The notes below the pieces were generated by a model. The model searched no databases, was not told where the DNA came from, and saw only the letters and a program-made list of their open reading frames with translations. Both the position numbers and the translations under genes were made by a program. Positions 55,571 to 64,000 of a DNA stretch of 64,000 bases are shown one piece after another. Source of the stretch: Podaxis mareebaensis (taxonomy: Eukaryota; Basidiomycota; Agaricomycetes; Agaricales; Agaricaceae); contig JAEUWP010000002.1 in NCBI GenBank assembly GCA_018524725.1, positions 186,001 through 250,000 of the forward strand, given 5' to 3'. The first letter of the stretch is position 1. Every line of letters begins with the position of its first letter.

Positions 55571-56359
55571 GGGCTGGCAGTGTGGGTAGTAGTACGAGGA
55601 GCAAGGCGTGTATCACTTGTCATACTCACATGCCAGTCTTCAGATTAATCCTGGTATTCCCCTCGGCCTTGTGAAGATATTGGGCTGAAAGTGAGCAAAC
55701 ACACTCTCTGGTATGGCTCCTATATCCATACCAAAAACTGTCCTGAAATCATCGTGGAATCGAAAAAGATCTATGAAACCAACTGCAAGATCACTGCCTC
55801 AGAAGCCCGCTTCCCGAACCATTATTTTTTTCTGACACTATCAGAGATTTTCTCCAAATATTTTTGCACCATCATTTTCTCTAGTATAAGTACTATATGC
55901 ATGTCAAGTTTGGGGAGAATATGTACGAGAGAAAGAGAGGAAACGTGAGGTGGCCAACAGGTGATAGGGTGACCAACTGGGCGATCAATGGCAGTATCCA
56001 TGAACCAAATAGTCCGTGAGTGCACATACTAGTAGAAAGAGCTACAGATGTGACTGTTAGCATGCGGGTCTCGCTTCGAGACCCTGATACCTACCTATTT
56101 CATTTCGCCGCATGGGGAATAACCAGGCTACCGTTTGAGGTTAGCCCGGCTGCCCATACTGGAATTGAAGCTACGTTTGTTTCGATGCCAGCAAGACCGT
56201 GACCTCCCCTGTCCAGCACTTCTTGCTGTGATTAACGCTGGGTGTTATCGATGATCACTCTTGCCTTCTCCAACCATTGACCTGAGTGGTACGTCCTTTG
56301 CATGGCATTGGCTTCCGGCCTAGCAATTCTAACCCACCCCGCATTTTAGCCAAATCCGA
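55571..56359. other. Gap before family M copy 4
   Basis: Replaces the body of the copy 3 remnant and ends with the 5' flank of copy 4 (from about 56200). An 85-codon plus-strand frame at 55691-55948 has no motif. Confidence 0.4.
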
Positions 56360-57394
56360 ATGTCAGACATCGTTCAGCTTGTTCCAAACTGCATAGATGC
56401 CAATCCCGACATTGCGGGCATCGGTGTTCGCAGCGCCATATACACCCAGAACTTTATGACTCTCTACTTGGCTCTCCTCGCCCTTAATGATGGCAACATT
56501 ACCCAATTGGAGCTGCAGATTGCAGACGCTCAAGCGACATCGATTCTTCTGACGGCTTGCGCTCTGCTCATATAGGCGTTTGTCCAGGCTAAAACACTCG
56601 GAATGAGCACGTATCATGCGATCATCGTTCTCAACCTTGCATGGATGAACAACACAAACACTTTTACCTGCTTCGCTTTGTTCATGTACAACCCGGAGTT
56701 TGGCCTTTCTAGACACAAGTTGAAGAATGGCCCAATCATACCCCTCATCCTCGGTTCCTTGCATCTCTCTTTCCTTGCAGGGTTGGGCTTGTGGTTTTGG
56801 GCAACCGTGGACATGTTTGGTGCTGCCGCTCAGTGTGCACCTCGGCTACCGATATCCCTTCGCATCCTTGGCTGTAGCGTTGCAGTGACCAGTCGGGCAC
56901 TCCGTATCGTGTCCCTCACAGTCTACGCAATAATTGCGGTTCCCGTGCTCAACGTTGTGATTTTGGGTGGGATTATGGTTGCCTCTGCTTGGGTGCTGAG
57001 TTGGGGATTCAAGATGGGCACGTTAGTGTATTTGCTAATAGCGCGAGGATTGGAACAACGACTGGAACAACAGCCGCTCCCGCCACTGTTTTCAAGGATG
57101 TTGTCTAGTTTGCTGCGCACCATACTTGGGCATTGGTCTCTTTATCTCTTGCTCGGTGCCAACGTCGCCATTGTTGTTGACACAGAAGCCATGATAACGC
57201 GGACAAAACCCTTCGTAAAACCAGGGGAGTCAGAGTGGACCTTCGGCCAAACACTAGCCCTACTCCTGCTTTCATTACCATTACTGGAGCTCATTCGATC
57301 CTTGGCCAGACAGCCAAGGGAGGAGGCGTTAAGGAGTTTTGTTTCGCTTTTCCCCAGGGAGATAACACGCCAACGCCTTGGCGATCAGTCATGA
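56360..57394 (+). pseudogene. Family M, copy 4 with one premature stop
   Basis: The 345-codon frame matches copy 2 over its length (MSDIVQLVPNCIDANPDIAG, LQIADAQATSILLTACALLI, then AFVQAKTLGMSTYHAIIVLN, HLSFLAGLGLWFWATVDMFG, SEWTFGQTLALLLLSLPLLE). It has one TAG at 56573-56575 where copy 2 has TCA Ser (TCG to TAG would need one change). No frameshift and no splice signals to remove the stop. An internal start at 56603 would give a 263-residue protein lacking the first two hydrophobic segments. Either a young pseudogene, a shortened protein, or stop readthrough; the first is most likely. Confidence 0.75.
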
Positions 57395-58385
57395 TTTTCC
57401 ATCTCTTCCATTGCTCTTTCCCTGAGTAGGATTAAATAGTGATTGCCAGTACCTAGGAGTCACAGTCCTCTTAGTAGTGCCATCCCAAGGATTTTTCTTC
57501 GTCCGCCCGAATGTCACTGTACAATAATGGTCAGATATGTTCTCTCTCAGTGACCTGTATTCACTTTTCTTGTATTTCGTCCCACTTGTGACTTTGAAAT
57601 GTACTATAATGTTGTCAGTTCCTAAAACACAATACAAGTATATTCCAGAGGAAAGAAGTGATACACAATGAAGCGGGAAAGCCGTAAAAGAGGACAAGTA
57701 TACAGCATGAAGTTAGCTTGGAAAAACTGACTGAAAAGGACATATATACAAAAGATGTATGATAGAGGAGACGTAGAGCAGAACGACGTAGGAAATAGTT
57801 AAGTGGCAATATGTAGATTGGGATGATTATCAACTTGCGGTGCGACGGGTCTGGTACTACAAATGTAGGCATGATGAGTGATAGGTCATAAGAACCAGCG
57901 CGAGATGAGAAGTACGGGTGTGAAAACGAGATGAGACTGTCCACGGGAAAGGAACACTGAAACGAGTGCGCAACTGAACTCGGCAAGTCAAGTGATAACA
58001 AGAATCACAGAACGGCGGCCGATCATCAAGAACGTCACTATGGAACAATGGATGGTGAGGGGAGAATTGGTTGGTACGAAATAATCACTAGGGAAAGACG
58101 TTGTGTGAAATGAAGGAACAGTGGCGCGGGTAATAAAAACAGAAGAGGCGGAAAACAAGTGTAGGGAAATTGCGGATGAGAATTGAATGCCGTCCGTAGC
58201 ATGGACCAGGAATCCTTGATGATATGAAGAGAGAGCAATGCCTGTAAAACGTGGCTGATGTGTACAATAGGCGATTGTGGGTGGTAACGTCATGTGTGTC
58301 CCAGATCCGTTCGAACGAGCCTTTTCCAGAATTAGACGATCGCGTATCCAAGAAGGCGAATGGTCGCGGAGTGACAAACGCTCCG
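57395..58385. other. 3' flank of copy 4 and convergent spacer
   Basis: About 1 kb. The first 0.4 kb is the family M 3' flank shared with copy 2. The rest leads into the SPT2 3' end. Minus-strand ORFs here are AT-rich chance frames. Confidence 0.45.
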
Positions 58386-59954
58386 TTACTGTCGAGCAAG
58401 TCTTTCCTTCTCCTTCTTGCGTCTGCGCTTCTCCTCTTCGTGTCGCCGTTCTTCCTCCAGGGCTTCCAGGTCTTCTTTCTTTGCGATACGGGAGCTGGAG
58501 TAATCGGAATAATGGTGTTCAAAAGGTCCTCGGAGCAATAGCTCGAATAAGAAACTAACCTGAACTTCTCCTCTCGCTCAAGTGCACGAGCATCAGCCTC
58601 CATATCTTCGTCATCACTGAACACATCCATGCCGACGTATCTATCTCTCTTCCTTCCAAAGATACTCCATATCGTGGAGCTGATATCACCAGGAAGGTCA
58701 TCTTCCTCTTCTATTGAGGCTGCTCGCCTCTTCGGAGGTGGTGACTCCGAACGACTCTCTGACCGAGGTCGCTTCTTATGCACGGGTGCAGAGGTAGACG
58801 GACGAGGAGCATGGCGATCTCGCTCCCTTTCTCGATCTCGTTCAGCGGTGGATGGTTTACCAGACCTGATGGGCTGGGAAGAAGATGTGGCCTTGGTTGG
58901 TGCGTATTTGTCAAGGGAACCCGCACGAGAGCCGTTTGCTGGCTTCGAGGAAGCAGGCTGTGACGATGACTTGGGAACAAGTGCCTTCACAGCTGAAGAC
59001 TTTGGGGTCCCTGCGACCGAAGACGAGGAAGGTCCTGGTTTCTTGGCTGAGCCGGAGGAGGGTAATGATGATGTAGGGGCGCCTATATCATGATCAGCCC
59101 CTACCGGCGTCACAAAGAAAAAGAATCCACTCACTCGAAGTCGGCGTATTGGCACCAGAGTTCGTCGACGAGCCCGCCTGAACCTTCTTAACCGGATCCT
59201 TCTTCTTCGTCGAAAACCAATCATCGAAGTTCTTCGCCTCGTCTCCATCCAAAACCTTTCCCTCTTTCTTCTTCTGCAGATCCGTCCTAATTTCATCAAT
59301 CGTTCTCGTATCCCGTTTCACCATATTCAACTTAGTCAACGTATTCGGCATCGCGGCAATCCGGTCCTTGACGCTCTTTCCCGCAACTGCCTCAGGGTTC
59401 TGCGGCGTCGTTGTAATATCCACTGCTCCACCGGGAAGTCGTTTGCCGGGCTTGGAATATGAATGTGTGGCCGTCGACCTCTTCGTGGAACCATATAACC
59501 GTCCCATTTCCGCCCGTCGCTTTCGTTCTCGTAGTTCCTCCCGTGTAAGCACCGGCCCCGAGGGTGAGTCATCATCATCGTCCTCCGGTAACCTCCGCCG
59601 TTCCCTCGAAGTAGACCCACCACCAGACGAAGACGGGGCCTTTGCAGATGTAGCCTTCTTGGGTCCATAGAGTAGTGCATCCCGCTGTTCATCCTTTTTC
59701 CTTTGTAGCGCTGCTTCTCTCGCTTTCTGGGCCTCCTCCATCTTCTTCCGTCTCTCCTGCTCCCGTTTCTCATCTTCAAAATGCTTGAGACGTAGTTTCT
59801 TCTCTAGTTCTCGTTCCTTGGCCTCCCGCTCTGCTTGTTGTTTCCGTAGTAGCTGTTCTTTCCTCTGACGCTCCTGGATGGCTAATTGGACCAGATTATT
59901 CTGCTCTTGCGTCTTGGACGCACTGAGAGCCATTAACGCCGTAAATGACGACAT
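58386..59954 (-). CDS. spt2: SPT2 chromatin protein
   Basis: Histone chaperone-like nuclear protein that binds H3-H4 and DNA and acts in transcription-coupled chromatin upkeep. Exons 59954-59135, 59082-58560, 58494-58386, 483 residues. The N-terminal third is a long charged coiled-coil (IQERQRKEQLLRKQQAEREA to QRKKDEQRDALLYGPKK). The middle is disordered and Ser/Pro-rich. The C-terminal SPT2 domain is clear: ISSTIWSIFGRKRDRYVG, MDVFSDDEDMEADARALERE, then across the last intron SSRIAKKEDLEALEEERRHE and a Lys/Arg-rich end EKERLARQ. Splice phases agree at both junctions. Single copy and well conserved, in contrast to the neighbours. It ends tail-to-tail with the family M array. Confidence 0.93.
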
Positions 59955-60251
59955 ATTGAATAGAGATATGGATCGTGGCGTTCGATTTTATGGCTTTTCA
60001 AGGAGGGGAGTACCGGTAGGGATGAGGAGTGAGGACAGAGGTGAAGAGAAGAACAATCGTGGCAGTACACCCAGGAGGGCATTTATTTGGCCTTGTTTGC
60101 TGCTCTCCCCCTGTCTATTTCGTTTCGGCAACAAGGATCAGATGCGCGAATATTCCACGCAATGCTGTTACACAAGTGTTTTGGTGAGGGTATCTAAGTC
60201 CATGAATCAAATTTCTACACTATGCGATATCCAATGGAGTTTTCGTCTGCT

Positions 60252-62229
60252 TCATATTGAGTTGGGTAAGATTGATGCCACAAACAGGGCAACTCCAACG
60301 ATCACGACAAGAATGTAATAAACGAGATACCCGCCAAGATAATTGTTTTCAATCGAGAGGGAGAACAACGAGTTGGCGGTAGCTGGCCCAATTGCCCTCA
60401 TCACGCTGACGGCCACCTGCGGAGAAAACCCATAACCCATCAGATCTCACTGTCTCCGATGACGAACGGACAGCAAACGACGAACCTGACATAATCCGTT
60501 AGTTGCACCAAGAGAGGCCTTATTAGGAGATGCAGCAGTTATGAAAATGAAAATAGCGCCTGCCCAAATGAATGAGTAACTCGACAGCATTGTGGAGCAA
60601 AAGCCACGCACCATAAGATAAGCTCGGCATGATGGATAGAACGATTTGGATGCCAACAGCAATCCAAAGAGTAGGCGTAAATCCTTGTGTGCGCGCCAGA
60701 TAGTTTATTATCGGGAAGGAGAAGAACAGGGGCAGAGCAGCTGCAATACCAGCCATGAAGACCCTCTTTGAACCCCAGCGATCATGGATTCTGGCAAAGA
60801 AGAAGACTTGGAAGAATCCATTAAGAATACCAAATGTGGATAAGATATTGCCTATCGTAGAAGGAGGAAGGCCAAGTCCACCAAATTCTACAGGGGTCGA
60901 AAAGAAAAGGGGTTGTATCGCCCGGAAAGCAATGTCCACAAGAGACAAGAAAGCGTAATTTGCGCCAGCAATGATTACTCGGAACGTCATCAGCGATCGT
61001 AAGGAAAGAGGTTTCTCCTTGTCCTCTTCTTCATTGTCGTAAAGTGTCGTTTCTGAATTGGCCGATATCCTGCGATCTGATTTCTGTGGTTTATGAGAAT
61101 TGAAGAGAAGGCTCCTGAATGACACAGGATATTTGACCGTCTCCTTCAGGAGGGTGTAAGTTACGAGCCAAGCGCAAGCAGTGTACGTCGCGGGAACGGC
61201 ACAAGGGAGGAAATAGGGGTATTTCTTGAGGAATTCGTTATTTCCGAAAAGGGAAGGGAATCGTTCTGCAGGTCGTGAAAGTGATCCTCCAATAATAGGG
61301 CCAAGCTATACCAAAAGTCCTAGGTAAGCGACGCATAGGCATGAAGTCGAGCAGTGCTCACAGTTCCGCCCGTGGACCACGCAATCGGCATATATGCGTA
61401 AGCCTAGTCGCATGAGTCAGTTTATCGAGAGGCAAAAATAGTTCAAGTTGCCTACTTGGGATATGTTAGTCGAGTCGGTTAACTCTGCCATCATGCTACC
61501 AAAAATCGCATGAGCACAATGCTAATATTGACCCTAACTCGAGGTCAGAGACCCACCTTTTGATGACCCCAATATTTCCGTCTAACAATGATCAATGAGC
61601 ACATTAATAGCTGAGCACACAAGCCAAGAGATACGTACTCAGTGCACCATTCAAAGCACGACTGTTATGGGAAGTTTGAGTACAGGAATTTTGGTGATGT
61701 TGACTGATCGACGTACCTGAGGACCAGGCCCCAGAACGTCCTCGACAATCCAAAGCAATACATCGACATTGAGAGGCCGAATAACCCGATAAGGATGACA
61801 GGTTTGCGGCCGACGCGGTCCGACAGCCGACTCCAGTGTAGGACTGTGCAGGCTTGGGTAAAGAAGAATAAAGATTGCTAATCGCCGCAGAAGATGAGTC
61901 AGTAGTTTGGCTTTTGGAAAGCAAGAGGACACTGCAGACCATAATCCCAACATAATATCCCACTTTGCTTTCATTACCATTAGTGATGCCCAGATCACGA
62001 ATGAGCTGTGTGGACCCCTTCAATCAGCGTCGATTCTCAGACAAGACAATGACTTGCAAAAGCTCACCTGAGGAGCGAAAGGATAAATAACCTGCGACGT
62101 CAGCGGTTCTCCCAATTGCAGAAACAAGACAATGGTAAATTGAAACCACGGCAATGGCGTCTTTTTCTTTGTCTGTGCTTGAAGCAAAGGCGTCTCTTCG
62201 TCAACTTCACGATTTATCGTCACAGTCAT
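60252..62229 (-). CDS. Major facilitator superfamily transporter (copy 3)
   Basis: Intact multi-exon MFS transporter of the same group as those at 7605-14391. Begins MTVTINREVDEETPLLQAQ at 62229; the DEETPLL motif is shared with copy 1 and may be an acidic di-leucine sorting signal. Helix 1 LGEPLTSQVIYPFAPQ, then LIRDLGITNGNESKVGYYVG and HWSRLSDRVGRKPVILIGLF (loop 2-3 signature), FGLSRTFWGLVLR, ALNGALS, NIGV, MMAELTDSTNISQ, IIGGSLSRPAERFPSLFG, a central loop (SNSETTLYDNEEEDKEK-like), GGLGLPPSTIGNILSTFG, RWGSKRVFMAGI, then ITAASPNKASLGATNGLCQ, MRAIGPATANSLF and a final helix ending SILPNSI. About ten exons with short introns. Substrate unknown. Confidence 0.9.
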
Positions 62230-63724
62230 TCTGAGTCAGGCACTGGTTTTGGTCTGCGATTGCCAAGGGAAAACTTCGGAAGTCTGAGAGGACGAGCCTG
62301 AAGCCAATTCAGAGGTGAGGAGGGCGAGACCAAGATTATGAGTCGCCTTCACAGCCAGAAGCCCGAGTTTTTGAAGGAAAGGGGTCGAAAGGGGAGCACG
62401 AGATAGAGAAACGGATGCCGGCCAGAGAAAAGAAGAAAAGAAAGTTCCGTCCTCAATTCGAATTTAAGCCCGTGTGCTCCCCTTTCCGATTGATTACTTA
62501 AGCGCCAGTTGCGAGAGTGCTGTTACTGGACGGGGATGCCAACGTGATATGTATGTCAAGGCTTCATTTCGGCCACTGATATGTCATGTTGCCGAACTCA
62601 GTTTTGGATCGTCGGCAGCGACAGGTGTGGATTCTTGAGGTCAAGTAGCGCAGGGAAGAGAGTCTGCTGATGGTGATGGAACGAGGTTATGATAGAAGCT
62701 CTTTCCGACCGAATATCACATCGGCCGTTCCCGGCAACTGTATATAACACCAGAACACGCTGTTCTTGAAATAAAAATGCGCCTCAGGTCCCCACCATTC
62801 TTATATTGTCAACGAGCCCCCAGTAACGAACATTCGAAGGTCCCCATTATCCCTTCAGAGTCCGGGCTCTTCTTTTACTGCTCCCCAGCACTTGTCGAAG
62901 AGTACGTCATCTGATAATCCCATCGAACATGCTACGATCTCAGGCTGTCGCTTGTCGGCTCCCCAGCCGAAAGCGACAGAAGTCTTGGAAGCTTAGAAGC
63001 ACCTCTGCTCACGAAATCACCGCATTCTGTCCCTGAGACTGTCTGGTAATGAAAGCCGGCGCTCTGCTCCCAGACCTTTCCTGCTATACCATCTCCCTTA
63101 GCCAGAATCCTCTTAACTGCTAGTGATATGTTAAATGATTACATGTTCAAGGTACCCATCACAGGTCAGTTCTATAATGATTTACTCCTGGCTTGCTATC
63201 GTTCCGCCCAAATAGTTAATGAACCTCGAGTTATGCCGGTAGTCCTAGTTCCGCCCGAACTCATTAATTAATCTATCTTAATTCAAAACTAGACGTACAT
63301 TGAACTGAAATGGAGATCAGAAGACATTGGGGAAACCACATAATTCTGTTAGCCACAAGTCTTTAAAGGGAGCTGAGGAAGGTGCTGGTGATCCCCGATT
63401 ATTTTGGATGGTATCTAGTCCTACCTTTTCGTAGAAATCTACCCTTCGCTTGGCTCGATGATACCTTCATTATTTTCTAAAGACTCTTATAGGACCATAG
63501 CTGTCTGTTTTGAGTAAACATGATTCCCATTCTCCCAGCACCTTAACATTAAGTTCCCTCGCTCACATAACTGTCTAAATCCATCGCCCACGTTCTCATC
63601 CCCACCCCAGCCTTCTGATACACCTATACCCAGTTCTGCCGTCTTCCTTCCCACTCCCGTTGTCCTATCAACATTTCGTGACCAGTCAGCCCAAATTCAA
63701 ATGCACGCCCAACCAAGAATTGAC
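62230..63724. other. 1.5 kb without a supported gene
   Basis: Upstream region of transporter copy 3 and possible downstream exons of the lysine-rich gene to the right. Only very short frames are present. No RNA gene or repeat recognised. Confidence 0.4.
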
Positions 63725-63994
63725 TTACTCGGAGGTTTCAGCCACTTCTAGATCGACATGCTCCGTCTGGCTTCGACTCTTCTCTTCGGTCACAGTTGTG
63801 GTGGTGTCAGTTTCCTCTCGATAAGCCGCTACCACTTCTTGCAAAGCCCTCATATACTTCTCCACAACTGACTCCACCGGCCGAATGAAAACACTATCCT
63901 CCTCTTCCCCCTTGCCTCCCCTCAGCTTCTGTTTCCATTTCGGACCCTTCTTACGCTTCCTTCCCTTCCGCTTTTGTTGTTTTTTCCGCGTCAT
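63725..63994 (-). CDS. Lysine-rich protein, first exon or short protein
   Basis: Frame of 89 residues from the ATG at 63994. The first 32 residues are extremely basic (MTRKKQQKRKGRKRKKGPKW), a likely nuclear/nucleolar signal. A helix VESVVEKYMRALQEVVAAYR and a Thr/Glu-rich segment follow. The frame ends in TAA, but the same bases form a good donor (CCGA followed by GTAAGT), so the protein may continue in further exons to the left that I could not fix. Family not recognised. Confidence 0.45.
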   Translation of the reverse strand: MTRKKQQKRKGRKRKKGPKWKQKLRGGKGEEEDSVFIRPVESVVEKYMRALQEVVAAYREETDTTTTVTEEKSRSQTEHVDLEVAETSE

Positions 63995-64000
63995 GTCGAC

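Noticed and set aside
51721..57394. Family M as pheromone or G-protein-coupled receptors
   Set aside because: About seven hydrophobic segments are present, but no STE3/STE2 or other receptor motif is recognisable.
58088..58490. Long extension of the SPT2 exon 2 frame toward 58088
   Set aside because: The frame runs through an intron. The spliced version restores the conserved SRIAKKEDLEALEEERR end and a proper stop at 58386.
43349..62229. Peroxygenase, transporters and esterases as a secondary-metabolite cluster
   Set aside because: No polyketide synthase, NRPS, terpene synthase or prenyltransferase is present, and the genes are separated by housekeeping genes.
1..64000. CRISPR arrays, phage or prokaryotic defence systems
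   Set aside because: Spliced eukaryotic genes throughout; no regularly spaced repeats found.

Overview
The window is nuclear DNA of a filamentous basidiomycete, most likely an Agaricomycete. Genes carry many short introns (about 40-80 bp, GT/GC...AG). Gene content includes a spliced fungal urease, an unspecific peroxygenase, type-B carboxylesterases, F-box/leucine-rich proteins in arrays, SPT2, DUF4112 and DUF4604 proteins. I see no bacterial operons, CRISPR arrays or convincing tRNA/rRNA genes. All gene names come from reading motifs by eye; exon limits were chosen from splice signals and reading phase.

Layout. 1-7.4 kb: two type-B carboxylesterases facing away from each other (the left one cut by the window edge) around a small proline-rich protein. 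7.6-14.4 kb: two intact major-facilitator transporters on the minus strand with a decayed third copy between them, and a duplicated 5' end of the second. 15.3-17.1 kb: two tandem paralogues with a CHORD-like Cys/His motif. 17.1-22.0 kb: a stretch without recognisable genes. 22.0-25.4 kb: a Ser/Pro-rich protein and one weak ORF. 25.5-28.5 kb: a complete ten-exon urease with all active-site residues.

28.5-50 kb is a rearranged block. It holds three copies of an unrecognised protein family (here called FamX), four F-box/LRR-like genes (one with two stop codons, one with a trimmed tail) plus F-box fragments, a Ty3-type retroelement remnant, a DUF4604 gene and a heme-thiolate peroxygenase. At least two tandem duplication events can be read from their junctions: one joins the 3' end of an F-box gene to the 3' end of urease, and another joins the 3' end of the peroxygenase to the first exon of an F-box gene.

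50-64 kb: a DUF4112 protein, a second expanding family (here called family M, about seven hydrophobic segments) with two intact copies, one copy with a premature stop, one 5' remnant and one 3' remnant, then SPT2, a further transporter of the same major-facilitator family, and at the right edge the start of a lysine-rich protein.

How it fits together. There is no single metabolic pathway. Single-copy housekeeping genes (urease, SPT2, DUF4604, DUF4112) are separated by lineage-specific families that grow and decay by local duplication. The most unusual material is the FamX/F-box block and the family M array.
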